Shown: positions 1 to 9,953 of the stretch, piece after piece
Numbering within the stretch: the first letter of the stretch is position 1
How the letters are laid out: each line of letters opens with the position of its first letter
Assembly (NCBI RefSeq): GCF_030418295.1
Contig: NZ_JAUHQA010000001.1
Coordinates: forward strand, 744,001-808,000
Origin: Demequina muriae
Lineage (GTDB): Bacteria; Actinomycetota; Actinomycetes; Actinomycetales; Demequinaceae
Reading direction: 5' to 3'
Length of the DNA: 64,000 nucleotides
Notes under the pieces: model-generated
What the model was told of the DNA's origin: nothing
Database searches by the model: none
The model's input: only the letters and a program-made list of their open reading frames with translations
Translations under genes and position numbers: made by a program

Positions 1-549
1 GGGGATGTTCACGCCACCGAAGGTGCCGAGGGTGCCGGTACCGCTGGCCGATGCGGCCGCGTAGCCGGCGAGGAACGCCGCCTCGTCGGTCTCGAAGAAC
101 AGCGGCTTGACGTTCTCGATGGGCTCTTCGTAGCCGAAGTCCACGATCGCGAAGTTGACGTCGGGGTTGGCGGCCGCGGCCTCGGAGGTCGCGTCACCCA
201 GCAGGAAGCCGACGGTGATGATCAGGTCGCAGCCCTCGTCGACCTGGGCCTGAAGGTTGGGCCCATAGTCGCTCTCGGCGGTCGACTCGGCCTCAGCGGT
301 CTCGATGCCGAGCTCCTCGCTCGCGCGCACCAGACCGTCATACGCGGACTCGTTGAACGAGGCGTCATCGAAGCCGCCCTGGTCGGAGACCATGCAGGCC
401 TTGTAGTCGACGGTCTCGACGGGGGCCTCGGTGGCCGTGCCGCCCGCGGTCTCGGACGAGGTGGGCTCGTCCTCCGGCGCGGATGCGCACGCGGCCAGGA
501 CGAGTGCCGAGGCTGCCGCGATGGCGCCGAAGCGAATCGTGTTCTTCAT
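1..549 (-). CDS. BMP-family ABC transporter substrate-binding lipoprotein (5' part of gene only)
   Basis: Reads leftward off the window edge; 183 codons are visible and the C-terminus is missing. It opens MKNTIRFGAIAAASALVLAA and then C at about residue 21, a lipoprotein signal peptide with an LAAC lipobox, followed by a Ser/Thr/Glu-rich linker. The mature part has the BMP/PnrA/TmpC signature CMVSDQGGFDDASFNES and the later segments DLIITVGFLLGDA and FAIVDFGYEE. Members of this family bind nucleosides or related ligands outside the membrane and deliver them to an ABC importer; the permease and ATPase genes are expected to the left. A GAGGGA ribosome binding site lies about 7 bases upstream of the ATG. 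The ligand cannot be told from this fragment. Confidence 0.9.
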   Translation of the reverse strand, partial: MKNTIRFGAIAAASALVLAACASAPEDEPTSSETAGGTATEAPVETVDYKACMVSDQGGFDDASFNESAYDGLVRASEELGIETAEAESTAESDYGPNLQAQVDEGCDLIITVGFLLGDATSEAAAANPDVNFAIVDFGYEEPIENVKPLFFETDEAAFLAGYAAASASGTGTLGTFGGVNIP

Positions 550-711
550 GAGTGAATCCCTCACATTGTTCGTGCCTGTTGGGTACGCCAGGCTGGTGCG
601 TTGATGACCATGCTACGCAGGAAATGTTTCGTAAACCGGTGCGCAGTGTTGCGACACGACAACGAATCGGTATCGATGACCCGAACGGACGCCCGGATCG
701 AGCGCCAGCGC

Positions 712-1800
712 TTACACCTGGAAGGACACGTCCTTGACCCGCTGAGCGACCTCGCGCCGGGTCACCAGGATCGCCTCGTCCGTCTCGACCACGACCGCGT
801 CGGGGATGCCGACCACTGCGACCCGCTTCGAGCCGCCGACGATGAGGGCGCCCGCGGAGTCCACCAACGACACCGCGGCATCGCGGCCGATGCGGATTGC
901 GCCGTCCTCGCCAGGCGTCAGCAGCTCGGCGAGCGAGGCGAAATCGCCGACGTCGTGCCAGGCGAAGGGACCTGGCACCATGGCGACGCCGCCCTCGGCG
1001 GCGACGGGCTCTGCGATCGCGTGGTCGATGGCGATGCGGGTGAGGGTGGGCCATACGCGAGCGAGCACCTCTGCCCGCGACGGACCGTCCCAAGCCGCCG
1101 CGATCTCGCGCACGCCCGCCTCGAGCGTGGGCTGCAGTCGTGCGAGGTGGCCCAGCAGCACGGACGTCGACACCACGAACATGCCCGCGTTCCAGGACGA
1201 GCCACCCTCGGCGATGAACCGTTCCGCCGTCTCCGCGTCGGGCTTCTCGGTGAAGGCCTCGACTGCGAAGGATCCTGGCGCATCGGCCAACGGGGCGCCG
1301 GCACGGATGTAGCCGAATGCCGTGGACGGAGCCGTGGGCTCGATCCCGATGGTCACCACCCGACCGGTGCGCGCCGCCTCGACGGCCGTGCGCACCGTGT
1401 CCCGGAACGCCTGCGGCTCGGGGATCACGTGGTCAGCGGCGAACGACCCCATGATCCGCTCGCCCATGCGCTCCTCGATGAGCGCGGCCGCGAGCGCGAT
1501 CGCAGCCATCGAGTCCCGAGGACTGGGCTCGGCGACGATGCGCTCGGCCGGAAGGTCCGGCAGCTGGGCGGCGACCGCATCGGCATGACGCTCGCCCGTC
1601 ACCACATAGACGGCCTCGCTGAGCGGCGTCAGCCGCGCGATGGTGTCCTGGATCAGCGTGGTGCCCGTGCCCAGCAGGTCGATGAGGAACTTGGGCCGGT
1701 CGGGACGGGACAGCGGCCACAGCCGAGAGCCCACGCCTCCTGCAGGCACCACCGAGACGAGGTCGCGGACGGAGCTGTCGTGGCTGGCACCGAGCATCAT
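712..1800 (-). CDS. manC: mannose-1-phosphate guanylyltransferase-like sugar nucleotidyltransferase
   Basis: 362 residues from the ATG at 1800, which has AAGGTGG just upstream; an in-frame start 39 bases further out lacks such a site and would cut into the divergent sdhC leader. The nucleotidyltransferase signature PAGGVGSRLWPLSRPDRPKF lies near residues 12-35, followed by PSPRDSMAAIALAA and FAADHVIPEP, as in GDP-mannose pyrophosphorylases. The enzyme would join mannose-1-phosphate and GTP to give GDP-mannose for glycan or glycolipid synthesis. The C-terminal isomerase domain of bifunctional ManC-ManA proteins is absent; this is the short actinobacterial form. It is divergent from the sdh operon and shares a 53-bp intergenic region with it. 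Sugar specificity is inferred from the family. Confidence 0.88.
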   Translation of the reverse strand: MMLGASHDSSVRDLVSVVPAGGVGSRLWPLSRPDRPKFLIDLLGTGTTLIQDTIARLTPLSEAVYVVTGERHADAVAAQLPDLPAERIVAEPSPRDSMAAIALAAALIEERMGERIMGSFAADHVIPEPQAFRDTVRTAVEAARTGRVVTIGIEPTAPSTAFGYIRAGAPLADAPGSFAVEAFTEKPDAETAERFIAEGGSSWNAGMFVVSTSVLLGHLARLQPTLEAGVREIAAAWDGPSRAEVLARVWPTLTRIAIDHAIAEPVAAEGGVAMVPGPFAWHDVGDFASLAELLTPGEDGAIRIGRDAAVSLVDSAGALIVGGSKRVAVVGIPDAVVVETDEAILVTRREVAQRVKDVSFQV

Positions 1801-1853
1801 GGTGACCACCTTAGAATGTGAGCACCGGAGAACCGCCACTCAAAGGAGATTCC

Positions 1854-2228
1854 GTGTCCCCCGCGCCCACCCTTTATCGCGGCCGAGAAGGCATGTGGAT
1901 GTGGCTCGTGCACCGAACAACCGGTGTCGCGATCTTCTTCTTCCTGCTCATCCACGTGCTGGACACGTCTCTGGTGCGCGTCTCGCCCGAGGCCTACAAC
2001 GAGGTCATCGGCGCGTACAAGACGCCCATCTACGGCCTGATCGAGGCCGGCCTGGTCGCCGCGATCGTGCTGCACGCCTTCAACGGCCTGCGGATCATCG
2101 CCGTCGACCGGTGGACCTGGGCGCTGCGCCATCAGCGCATGCTCGTGTGGGTGGTGTGGGGCATCTTCGTCGTGATGATGGCGGCGTTCCTGCCGCGCCA
2201 CCTCGGCCACGTGTTCGGGGGCGCATGA
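1854..2228 (+). CDS. sdhC: succinate dehydrogenase cytochrome b556 subunit
   Basis: First gene of the sdhCDAB operon, 124 residues. The GTG at 1854 is chosen because AAAGGAG sits 6 bases upstream; a GTG at 1818 is in frame but has no such site. The protein has the SdhC opening (GREGMWMWLVHRTTG) and three hydrophobic helices, with a candidate heme-ligand His in LLIHVLD. It anchors the succinate dehydrogenase flavoprotein and iron-sulfur subunits in the membrane and, with SdhD, forms the heme b and quinone site. Its stop codon overlaps the sdhD start as ATGA, so the two are translationally coupled. Confidence 0.93.
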   Translation: MSPAPTLYRGREGMWMWLVHRTTGVAIFFFLLIHVLDTSLVRVSPEAYNEVIGAYKTPIYGLIEAGLVAAIVLHAFNGLRIIAVDRWTWALRHQRMLVWVVWGIFVVMMAAFLPRHLGHVFGGA

Positions 2229-2686
2229 TGACTGCACCCGAGCTCACCGCACCCAAGAAGCCCATGAACCGCCGCACCGTCGGCAATGCCGAGAAGTGGG
2301 GCTGGATCTTCCAGCGCGCGTCCGGCGTGATCCTGATCGTGCTGATCTTCACCCACCTGTTCATCAATCTCATGACCGGCGACGGCGTGAACCAGATCGA
2401 CTTCGCTTTCGTGGCCGGCAAGTGGGCCTCGCCGCTGTGGCAGTGGTGGGACTTCACCATGCTGGTGCTCGCGATGGTGCACGGCACCAACGGCATGCGG
2501 ATGATCGTCAACGACTACGCCCGCCGCCCGTTCGTGCGGCAGACGCTGCAGTGGGCGCTGAACATCTCGATGGTGGTGATCATCGTGCTCGGCACGCTCG
2601 TGATCTTCACCTTCGACCCGTGCCCCACGGGCACGGACACTGAACTTCTGAACGTCGAGCTGTGCAGGGAGCTGGGAAGACTATGA
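2225..2686 (+). CDS. sdhD: succinate dehydrogenase hydrophobic membrane anchor subunit
   Basis: 153 residues from the ATG at 2225, which overlaps the sdhC stop; the very next codon (2228) is also ATG. Three transmembrane helices are visible (around [32 protein letters not shown] and [15 protein letters not shown]). The His residues in FTHLF and MVHGTNGMR are the usual candidates for heme and quinone contacts. It pairs with SdhC in complex II of the respiratory chain. The stop codon overlaps the sdhA start (ATGA). Confidence 0.93.
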   Translation: MMTAPELTAPKKPMNRRTVGNAEKWGWIFQRASGVILIVLIFTHLFINLMTGDGVNQIDFAFVAGKWASPLWQWWDFTMLVLAMVHGTNGMRMIVNDYARRPFVRQTLQWALNISMVVIIVLGTLVIFTFDPCPTGTDTELLNVELCRELGRL

Positions 2687-4449
2687 CCGAGCACGAATAC
2701 GACGTCGTGATCGTCGGCGCCGGGGGCGCTGGCATGCGCGCCGCGCTGGAGAGCTCTCAGCGCGCCCGCACGGCGGTGCTGACCAAGCTGTACCCGACGC
2801 GCTCCCACACGGGCGCCGCACAGGGGGGCATGGCGGCGGCGCTCGCGAACGTCGAGGACGACAACGCCGAGTGGCACACGTTCGACACCATCAAGGGCGG
2901 CGACTACCTGGTCGACCAGGACGCCGCCGAGATCCTCTGCAACGAGGCGATCGACGCGGTCCTTGACCTCGAGAAGATGGGCCTGCCCTTCAACCGCACC
3001 ACTGCGGGCAAGGTGGACCAGCGCCGCTTCGGCGGCCACACCCGCAACCACGGCGAAGCCGCCGTCCGCCGCGCATGCTACGCCGCTGACCGCACCGGCC
3101 ACATGATCCTGCAGACGCTCTACCAGCAGTGCATCAAGCAGAACGTGGAGTTCTACAACGAGTTCTACGTCCTGGACATGATCCTCGACGGCGACCCGCA
3201 GACCGCGGCCGACGGCGAGGAGGTCTCCGTCGCAGGCGTCGTGGCCTACGAGCTGTCGACCGGTCAGATCCACACGTTCCGCGCCAAGTCCGTGGTGTTC
3301 GCCACCGGCGGCGCCGGCAAGGTCTTCAAGACCACCTCGAACGCCCACACGCTCACCGGCGACGGCATGGGCATCGCCCTGCGCGCGGGGCTCCCGCTCG
3401 AGGACATGGAGTTCTTCCAGTTCCACCCGACGGGCCTGGCCGGCCTGGGCATCCTGCTGTCCGAGGCCGCACGCGGCGAGGGCGGCATCCTCCGCAACTC
3501 GGAGGGCGAGCGCTTCATGGAGCGCTACGCCCCCACCATCAAGGATCTCGCCCCGCGCGACATGGTGGCGCGGGCGATGGCCAACGAGGTGCGCGAGGGG
3601 CGCGGCGCGGGCCCCAACAAGGACTACGTGCTGCTGGACCTGACCCATCTCGAGCCCAAGCACATCGACGAGAAGCTGCCCGACATCACCGAGTTCGCGC
3701 GCACCTACCTGGGCGTCGAGCCGTACACGGAGCCCGTGCCGGTCTTCCCCACGGCTCACTACGCGATGGGCGGCATCCCCACGAACGTGAACGCCGAGGT
3801 GCTGCGCAACAACACCGACGTCGTCAAGGGCCTGTACGCCGCGGGCGAGTGCGCCTGCGTGTCCGTTCACGGCGCCAACCGTCTGGGCACCAACTCGCTG
3901 CTGGACATCAACGTCTTCGGCAAGCGGGCCGGCATCGCCGCCGCGGAGTACGCGCTCACGGCCACGGCGCCCGAGCTGCCGGCCGATGCGCCCGCGTTCG
4001 TCACCGCGCTCGTCGCCCGGCTGCGGGAGACCGTGGGGGGCGAAGGCACGGAACGCGTCGCCCAGATCCGCAAGGAACTGCAGGAGACGATGGACATGAA
4101 CGTCCAGGTGTTCCGCACGGAGGAGTCGCTGGCCGAGGCCGCCGAGGTGGTCCAAGACCTCAAGAAGCGTTACGAGTCGATCGCGATCCACGACCGCGGC
4201 CAGCGCTTCAACACCGACCTCCTCGAGGCGGTCGAACTGGGCTTCCTGCTCGAGTTGGCCGAGGTCGTGATCGCGGGCGCCAATGGCCGCAAGGAGAGCC
4301 GCGGCGGGCACTACCGCGAGGACTTCCCCACCAGAGACGACGAGAACTACCTCCACCACACCATGGCGTACGCGCGTCCCGAGGGCATCGATCTGCAATG
4401 GAAGCCCGTCGTGATCACCAAGTACCAGCCCATGGAACGTAAGTACTGA
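2683..4449 (+). CDS. sdhA: succinate dehydrogenase flavoprotein subunit
   Basis: 588 residues from the ATG that overlaps the sdhD stop, with GGGAG upstream. The FAD-binding Rossmann motif [13 protein letters not shown] is at residues 8-20, and the flavin-linking His lies in [10 protein letters not shown] near residue 43. The catalytic region contains [20 protein letters not shown] and a later Arg-rich segment, and the C-terminus carries the [15 protein letters not shown] block. It oxidises succinate to fumarate and passes electrons to SdhB, feeding the TCA cycle directly into the quinone pool. Length and motifs are typical of SdhA; FrdA is less likely because the C and D anchors are of the SdhCD type. 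Confidence 0.97.
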   Translation: MTEHEYDVVIVGAGGAGMRAALESSQRARTAVLTKLYPTRSHTGAAQGGMAAALANVEDDNAEWHTFDTIKGGDYLVDQDAAEILCNEAIDAVLDLEKMGLPFNRTTAGKVDQRRFGGHTRNHGEAAVRRACYAADRTGHMILQTLYQQCIKQNVEFYNEFYVLDMILDGDPQTAADGEEVSVAGVVAYELSTGQIHTFRAKSVVFATGGAGKVFKTTSNAHTLTGDGMGIALRAGLPLEDMEFFQFHPTGLAGLGILLSEAARGEGGILRNSEGERFMERYAPTIKDLAPRDMVARAMANEVREGRGAGPNKDYVLLDLTHLEPKHIDEKLPDITEFARTYLGVEPYTEPVPVFPTAHYAMGGIPTNVNAEVLRNNTDVVKGLYAAGECACVSVHGANRLGTNSLLDINVFGKRAGIAAAEYALTATAPELPADAPAFVTALVARLRETVGGEGTERVAQIRKELQETMDMNVQVFRTEESLAEAAEVVQDLKKRYESIAIHDRGQRFNTDLLEAVELGFLLELAEVVIAGANGRKESRGGHYREDFPTRDDENYLHHTMAYARPEGIDLQWKPVVITKYQPMERKY

Positions 4450-4465
4450 GCCGGGAGGCGCGACG

Positions 4466-5242
4466 ATGACTGCCACTGCCGAGAAGACCGACTCCACCAG
4501 CGAGGTCGGCGCGATCCCGACGTTCACCGTGACGCTGAAGATCCTGCGCCACGACCCCGAGGGGCTCGACGGCCGCGAGGCCGGCAGCGAGTACTGGGAG
4601 GAGTTCACCGTCGAGTCGTTCGCGACCGACCGTGTGCTCGACGCGCTCCACACCATCAAGTGGGAGCAGGACGGCTCGCTCGCGTTCCGCCGCTCGTGCG
4701 CGCATGGCGTGTGCGGCTCCGACGCGATGCGCATCAACGCCAAGAACCGGCTCGCATGCAAGACCCTGCTGAAGGACCTCAATCCCTCGCGCCCGATCAC
4801 GGTCGAGCCCATCAAGGGCCTGCCGGTGGAGAAGGACCTCATCGTGGACATGGAGCCGTTCTTCGCTTCCTACCGCGAGATCATGCCGTTCCTCATGACC
4901 ACGGGCCCCACGCCCGAACGCGAGCGCCTGCAGTCCCCCGAGGAGCGCGCGCGGTTCGACGACACCACCAAGTGCATCATGTGCGCCGCGTGCACCACCG
5001 CGTGCCCGGTGTTCTGGACCGACGGCCAGTACTTCGGCCCGCAGGCCATCGTGGGCGCCCACCGGTTCATCTTCGACTCGCGCGACGAGGGCGAGTGGGA
5101 CCGGCTCGAGGTGCTGAACGACAAGGCTGGCGTGTGGAAGTGCCGCACCGCGTTCAACTGCACCGAGGCATGCCCTCGCGGCATCGAGGTCACCAAGGCC
5201 ATCTCCGAGGTGAAGAAGGCGCTGACCTCCGGCGAGGTGTAG
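4466..5242 (+). CDS. sdhB: succinate dehydrogenase iron-sulfur subunit
   Basis: 258 residues, 16 bases after sdhA with GGGAGG upstream of the ATG. The N-terminal [2Fe-2S] ferredoxin domain has SCAHGVCGSD followed by a distal Cys; Asp takes the place of one Cys, as in E. coli SdhB. The C-terminal domain carries CIMCAACTTACP and CRTAFNCTEACP, which bind the [4Fe-4S] and [3Fe-4S] clusters. It carries electrons from the SdhA flavin to the quinone site in SdhCD. Last gene of the operon; the next gene is convergent only 14 bases away. Confidence 0.97.
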   Translation: MTATAEKTDSTSEVGAIPTFTVTLKILRHDPEGLDGREAGSEYWEEFTVESFATDRVLDALHTIKWEQDGSLAFRRSCAHGVCGSDAMRINAKNRLACKTLLKDLNPSRPITVEPIKGLPVEKDLIVDMEPFFASYREIMPFLMTTGPTPERERLQSPEERARFDDTTKCIMCAACTTACPVFWTDGQYFGPQAIVGAHRFIFDSRDEGEWDRLEVLNDKAGVWKCRTAFNCTEACPRGIEVTKAISEVKKALTSGEV

Positions 5243-5256
5243 CCGCCAGCTCCGGG

Positions 5257-5952
5257 CTAGTCCTTGCTCGCGCAGTCGAAGTCGAGGACGCCGCGGCCCT
5301 GGCCGCCGCACTCCCAGCCGAAGTCCTCGTACTCGGACCCGAACGGCGACTCGTAGTAGAGGTCGTCACACGCCGCCATGTCCCCGGCCTCGCACTGATC
5401 CCAGAGACCGTCGAGGAACGGGTCATCTCCGTAGGTGGCTTCGGAGCTGAACTCGTCTCCGACCTCGGTGCCGACCTCGTCCCAGAAGGTGCTTGCGCCC
5501 GCGATGCCCCAGGTGATCGCGCCGGACCAGATGATGGTCCCGATGAGGCCCAGGATCACGCCGGCCCACGCCATGCCGGTGCCCCGGCGCTGCCCGCCCG
5601 CTGTGCGGCGCAGCCCGATGGCGCCCAGCACGGTCGCGACGACTCCCAGACCGAGGACGCCCGTGACGAGCGCCGCGATCGAGGGGCCATCCGTGCCCGG
5701 GGCCGTCGCGGGAGCCGAGCCATACCCTGGGCCGCCCTGCGGCGCCGCCGCGTACTGCGGAGTGGTCGCGTACTGCGGCGCCGGCGAGTACTGCGGAGTG
5801 GACGGGGCCGCCGCGGAGAACCCAGGAGCGACCTGCGGCGCGGGCGCGTAGCCCGGAGCCGCGTACCCGCCGTCCGGGGCGGCGGGTGCCGCATCCGGCT
5901 GCCACTGGCCTCGCTGTGGCGGGGGCGAGGCGAAAGGGTCGTCGGTGCTCAC
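5257..5952 (-). CDS. DUF4190-type membrane protein with Pro/Ala/Gln-rich N-terminus
   Basis: 231 residues, GTG start with GAGAGGACC upstream. The first ~85 residues are a low-complexity Pro/Ala/Tyr/Gln stretch with repeats such as QYSPAPQYATTPQYAAAPQ. Two hydrophobic segments follow (SIAALVTGVLGLGVVATVLGAIGL and WAGVILGLIGTIIWSGAITW), the arrangement of DUF4190 proteins in actinobacteria. The C-terminal ~75 residues are acidic, with six cysteines that could form disulfides outside the membrane. Function is unknown. It lies alone between sdhB (convergent) and the YihY gene. Confidence 0.75.
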   Translation of the reverse strand: MSTDDPFASPPPQRGQWQPDAAPAAPDGGYAAPGYAPAPQVAPGFSAAAPSTPQYSPAPQYATTPQYAAAPQGGPGYGSAPATAPGTDGPSIAALVTGVLGLGVVATVLGAIGLRRTAGGQRRGTGMAWAGVILGLIGTIIWSGAITWGIAGASTFWDEVGTEVGDEFSSEATYGDDPFLDGLWDQCEAGDMAACDDLYYESPFGSEYEDFGWECGGQGRGVLDFDCASKD

Positions 5953-6020
5953 GGCAGGTCCTCTCGTGGATGCCGGCGACGGCTGCGCCGGATGCTACGA
6001 GGGACGTTAGCGCATCGGGC

Positions 6021-7175
6021 CTAGGACGTGCGCACCGTGGACTTGCGCGTCGTGACGCCGCCGTGAGACTGGCGCGGCTGAGACTCGGCCATGTCGGACT
6101 CGATCTCAGGATCCACGCGCTGGACGTCGCGATTGGTGCCCAGCCATGCGGACGTGAGCAGCAGGATCCGGGCGATGAAGTCGACGAAGATCAGCAGGGA
6201 CACGATCGCGATGGCCGAGCCGAGCACCGCGTTCTCGCTCAGCGAGCCCACCACGAGCGAGAACGCCTGACGCAGGATGCCGATGGCGACCGCGGCCGCG
6301 AAGAGCGCCCACAGCAGCGGCGTGCGCGGGCCCTTGTATCGTCCGAGCACCACGATCGCGAGCGCAGCGAACGCCATGTCGAGGAGGACGCCGATCGCGA
6401 TGGCGGGGCCGCGAATGATCCCCTCCGAGATCCACTCCACCGAGAACCAGCCCGCCATGACCTCTGCGAACTGCGAGGCCACCACCTGGAGCACGAGTCC
6501 GAGCACCACCACGATGATCAGCGAGAACAGCGCGATGAAGTCACGGAGCTTGCCCTGCGCCGGCGGCGCCGCCTCCTTGCCGAGCATGGTCCTGACCCCC
6601 ACGCGCATCCCGCGCAGGTACCGGGTGGCGGTGTTGAACAGGATGAGAAAGCTCACCACGCCGACCACGCCGGTCATGGGCTGCGGCTCGAGTTCGGCGG
6701 GGTTGACGAGTCCGCCGTCCCCATCGCCGACGATGCCGGGGATCGACTCGTCAAGGAAGGAGTAGAACCTCTCGTTCCACTCGGAGTTGCGGCTCACGAA
6801 GTAGCTCAGCAGCGTCACCGCGATCACGAGGGCGGCGGCAATCGATGTGAGCGAGAAGTACGCGATGCCGCCCGCGAGGATCATGCCGTTGCCGTCGTTC
6901 ACGCGCTCGAGCATGCGGCCTGCATGGGTGCGCTCGAACCGCTCCTTGAGCGACTTCGCGCGCTTGACCCCGGCCTTGCCCTTGTCGACCATGCTCGCGT
7001 CCTCCGCCTCGCGGCGGTCCTGCTCGCGCCGGTACGCGGAGGTGTGCTGGAACGCGGAGTCTGCGGCGTGCTGGTGCGGCCCGTGGGCGGCGGCCTGCGC
7101 GGCGGATTCGGGCGATGCGGCCGATGCGCGGGCTGGGTCGTCCTGAGTCGCCCCGTGGTCCTCGCGTTCGGCCAT
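6021..7175 (-). CDS. YihY/virulence factor BrkB family membrane protein
   Basis: 384 residues. A hydrophilic, Ala/His-rich N-terminus of ~100 residues precedes the core, which starts RMLERVNDGNGMILAGGIAYFSLTS, the hallmark of the YihY/BrkB family, and contains about six membrane helices. The C-terminus is charged (SHGGVTTRKSTVRTS). The family is sometimes called RNase BN by old misannotation; its members are now regarded as membrane proteins, possibly transporters, of unclear substrate. The start lies four bases after the trpS stop, so the two genes are probably co-transcribed. Confidence 0.87.
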   Translation of the reverse strand: MAEREDHGATQDDPARASAASPESAAQAAAHGPHQHAADSAFQHTSAYRREQDRREAEDASMVDKGKAGVKRAKSLKERFERTHAGRMLERVNDGNGMILAGGIAYFSLTSIAAALVIAVTLLSYFVSRNSEWNERFYSFLDESIPGIVGDGDGGLVNPAELEPQPMTGVVGVVSFLILFNTATRYLRGMRVGVRTMLGKEAAPPAQGKLRDFIALFSLIIVVVLGLVLQVVASQFAEVMAGWFSVEWISEGIIRGPAIAIGVLLDMAFAALAIVVLGRYKGPRTPLLWALFAAAVAIGILRQAFSLVVGSLSENAVLGSAIAIVSLLIFVDFIARILLLTSAWLGTNRDVQRVDPEIESDMAESQPRQSHGGVTTRKSTVRTS

Positions 7176-7179
7176 CGCC

Positions 7180-8193
7180 CTACCTCCCGTGCATCGGGGC
7201 CAGCAGGCCCACCTTGTCGTACAGCCGCTCGAGGGTGGGGCGCGCGATGGCTGTCGCCCGCGCGGCGCCGTCCTCCAGCACTGAGTCCAACCTGTCGGGG
7301 GACTCGATCCATTCCATGGCGGCGTCGTGGAAGGGCGTGAGGAACTCCACGACCACGTCCGCGAGGTCGGACTTGAGGTGGCCGTACATCTTGCCCTCGT
7401 ACTCCGCGACGAGCTGGTCGACGCTGCGACCGTCGATCGCGGAGTAGATGGTCAGGAGGTTCGACACGCCGGGCTTGGCCTCGCGGTCGAACGCGATCAC
7501 GTCGCCCGTGTCGGTCACCGCGGACCTGATGTTCTTGGCGACCTTCTTGGGGTCGTCGAGGACCTCGATGGTGCCCTTGGGGCTCACCGCGGACTTCGAC
7601 ATCTTCTTGGTGGGCTCCTGCAGGTCGTAGATCTTCGCCGTCTCCTTGACGATGTGCGGCTCCGGCACCACCACGGTGCCCTCGCCGAACCTCGCGTTCA
7701 GCCGCTGAGCGAGGTCGCGCGACAGCTCGAGGTGCTGGCGCTGATCCTCGCCCACCGGCACCACGTTCGTGTCATACAGCAGGATGTCTGCGGCCATCAG
7801 CACGGGGTACGTGAAGAGGCCCACATTGGTCCCCGACTCGCCCACCTTCGCCGACTTGTCCTTGAACTGCGTCATGCGGCCCGCTTCCCCGAACCCGGTG
7901 AAGGTGCTCAGCAGCCACGCGAGCTCGGCGTGCTCGGGCACGTGGGACTGACAGAACACGATGGACCGGGTCGGGTCGACGCCGCCCGCGAGGAACTGCG
8001 CGGCCGTGCGCCGCGTCCGGGCACGCAGCACCGCAGGATCCGGGGCCACCGTGAGGGCATGCAGGTCGACCACGCCGTAGATCGCGTCGTGAGTGTCCTG
8101 CAGCTTCACCCAGTGGACGAGGGCACCGAGGTAGTTGCCGAGCTGGAGGGAGTCTGAGGTGGGCTGCATCGCCGAGAACACGCGGGGCTTCAT
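7180..8193 (-). CDS. trpS: tryptophan--tRNA ligase
   Basis: 337 residues from the ATG at 8193 ([15 protein letters not shown]); a longer reading frame upstream is GC-rich read-through. Class I aminoacyl-tRNA synthetase features are present: the HIGH-like region ([16 protein letters not shown], where the sequence QLGN replaces the usual HLGN), [34 protein letters not shown] and the KMSKS loop as KKMSKSA. It charges tRNA(Trp) with tryptophan in the cytoplasm. An AACAAT hexamer six bases before the ATG suggests a nearly leaderless transcript. Confidence 0.96.
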   Translation of the reverse strand: MKPRVFSAMQPTSDSLQLGNYLGALVHWVKLQDTHDAIYGVVDLHALTVAPDPAVLRARTRRTAAQFLAGGVDPTRSIVFCQSHVPEHAELAWLLSTFTGFGEAGRMTQFKDKSAKVGESGTNVGLFTYPVLMAADILLYDTNVVPVGEDQRQHLELSRDLAQRLNARFGEGTVVVPEPHIVKETAKIYDLQEPTKKMSKSAVSPKGTIEVLDDPKKVAKNIRSAVTDTGDVIAFDREAKPGVSNLLTIYSAIDGRSVDQLVAEYEGKMYGHLKSDLADVVVEFLTPFHDAAMEWIESPDRLDSVLEDGAARATAIARPTLERLYDKVGLLAPMHGR

Positions 8194-8264
8194 AGGCCCA
8201 TTGTTCCGTACCCGGGCGCCCGCTCCCAACCCCGTCCGCGCATCGGCCGCGCGAACCCAGGGGC

Positions 8265-8591
8265 TCAGGTGGCGTCGGCGTCGAAGGGGGCGGGCTGGCC
8301 CGCGACCAACGGCGCGGTCGGCGAGGGCGAGCGCACCGGCGCGGGAGCAGGCTCGTACAGCGCCTCGCGCACGATCCGGCGCGGGTCGTACTGACGCGGG
8401 TCGAGCTTCTCCCAGTCCACGTCGTCGCCGACCTCGGCCTTGAGCTGAGCGCGACCCTTGTCGACCACGTTCCGCACTCCCACGACCCACTCGCGCAGTT
8501 GGCGCGCGTACTCGGGCATGCGTTCGGGGCCGACCACCACGATGGCGATCAGAATGAGGACGAGGAGCTCGCCGCCGTTGATCCCGAACAT
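8265..8591 (-). CDS. tatB: Sec-independent protein translocase subunit TatB
   Basis: 108 residues. A single N-terminal helix ([20 protein letters not shown]) is followed by [15 protein letters not shown], the conserved Gly-Pro hinge and amphipathic helix of TatA/B proteins. A charged region and a Pro/Ala-rich tail come next. It forms part of the twin-arginine receptor complex for folded proteins. It starts five bases after the htrA stop and is the last gene of the sigE operon, the same order I recall from M. tuberculosis. Confidence 0.9.
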   Translation of the reverse strand: MFGINGGELLVLILIAIVVVGPERMPEYARQLREWVVGVRNVVDKGRAQLKAEVGDDVDWEKLDPRQYDPRRIVREALYEPAPAPVRSPSPTAPLVAGQPAPFDADAT

Positions 8592-8596
8592 GCGGC

Positions 8597-9943
8597 CTAG
8601 TCTTCCGGCTCTGGCTCCTGCTCGCCAGTCTCGTACTCCACGGCGGAGCTCGAGTCGAGCGTCACGACGATGTCCTCGGCGGAACCGCCGCGCTGCACGG
8701 TCAGCGTCACGTCGTCGCCCACGGCCTTGGCACGGATCTGGACCACGAGCTCGTCGACCTGCGTGATGGGACGCCCGTCGATCGCGGTGATGATGTCGCC
8801 TGCCTCGATGCCTGCGGCCTCGGCGGGACCACCCTCGACCACGCCGAACTCGTCGTCCACGACCTTGACGCCCTCGCCGGTGTAGCGCTGGTCGAGCTGA
8901 ACGCCGATCACCGGGTAGGTCGCCACGCCGGTCTCGATGAGCTGCTCAGCGGTGCGCTGTGCCTGGTTGGACGGGATGGCGAAGCCCAGGCCCACGGAAC
9001 CTGCGGTCCCGCCGGAGTTGGGCAGGGCGGCGATCGCGGAGTTGATGCCGATGACCTCGCCCTTCGAGTTGAGCAGCGGTCCGCCGGAGTTGCCGGGGTT
9101 GATGGCCGCGTCGGTCTGAATGGCGTCGATGAAGGCGGTGCCGTTGGCGTCGCCGGCCGTCACCGGGCGGTGCAGGGCGGACACGATGCCCGTGGTCACG
9201 GTGCCCTCGAGGCCCAGCGGCGAGCCGACGGCGATCGTGGCGTCGCCCACCACGACGTCGGAGGAGTCCGCGAAGACCATGGGCGTGAGCCCATCGGCGT
9301 CGACCTGCAGCACCGCGAGGTCGTAGTCGGCGGTCGCGCCCACGACCTCGGCGTCGAGCTCCGAGCCGTCGGACAGGATGACGGTCACGGACTCCGCGCC
9401 GTCCACCACGTGGTTGTTGGTGAGAACGTAGCCGTCCTCGCGGATCACGAATCCGGAACCGGTCGACTCGCCGGCGCCGCCCACGCTCGCCTCGATCGAC
9501 ACCACGGACGGCATCACCGAGGCGGCGACGGAAGCGACGGAGTCCGCAGCGCGCTCGACCGCCTCGCCGGAGGCGAGCTGCATGGTCGGCGTGGACGAGC
9601 CCCACTCGTCATAGGCCCACGCGCCACCGAATCCCGCGCCGGCGCCGATCACGAGCGCTCCGATCACGACACCGGTGACGGTGCGCTTGCGCAGACGACC
9701 CACGGGCGGCTTGGGCATGGGGGCCGCGGGCGGCGGCGCGTAGCCACGGTCGTCGTGCACCGGCTCCGAGGTGTACATGACGTCGTCGGCGCCAGGGGCG
9801 TACGGCGATCGCTCGGCTGCGGCGGGCGCGGTGCTGTCGCTCGTCTGCGATGCTGCCGGCGGTGTGGCCGTGGTCGACTCGGCCGCGACGTCGGAATCCT
9901 GCTCGGTCGGGGCGCCAGGAGGGGCGAAGCGGTGGTCAGTCAT
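8597..9943 (-). CDS. htrA: membrane-anchored HtrA/DegP-like serine protease with PDZ domain
   Basis: 448 residues from the ATG at 9943 ([10 protein letters not shown]), with GAGAGC upstream. A cytoplasmic Pro/Ala-rich N-terminus of ~85 residues leads to one membrane helix ([20 protein letters not shown]). The trypsin-like domain outside has the catalytic His in LTNNHVVDG, Asp in DYDLAVLQV and Ser in [11 protein letters not shown], and a C-terminal PDZ domain contains [16 protein letters not shown]. It degrades or senses misfolded proteins at the cell envelope. It lies between the anti-sigma gene (10 bases upstream) and tatB, so it belongs to the sigE envelope-stress unit. Confidence 0.94.
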   Translation of the reverse strand: MTDHRFAPPGAPTEQDSDVAAESTTATPPAASQTSDSTAPAAAERSPYAPGADDVMYTSEPVHDDRGYAPPPAAPMPKPPVGRLRKRTVTGVVIGALVIGAGAGFGGAWAYDEWGSSTPTMQLASGEAVERAADSVASVAASVMPSVVSIEASVGGAGESTGSGFVIREDGYVLTNNHVVDGAESVTVILSDGSELDAEVVGATADYDLAVLQVDADGLTPMVFADSSDVVVGDATIAVGSPLGLEGTVTTGIVSALHRPVTAGDANGTAFIDAIQTDAAINPGNSGGPLLNSKGEVIGINSAIAALPNSGGTAGSVGLGFAIPSNQAQRTAEQLIETGVATYPVIGVQLDQRYTGEGVKVVDDEFGVVEGGPAEAAGIEAGDIITAIDGRPITQVDELVVQIRAKAVGDDVTLTVQRGGSAEDIVVTLDSSSAVEYETGEQEPEPED

Positions 9944-9953
9944 GGAAGCTCTC

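Noticed and set aside
2515..4851. Open frame of 778 codons on the minus strand across sdhA and sdhB
   Set aside because: It is the antisense of sdhA/sdhB. The GC-rich third positions keep it open; it lacks a recognisable domain and a start site.
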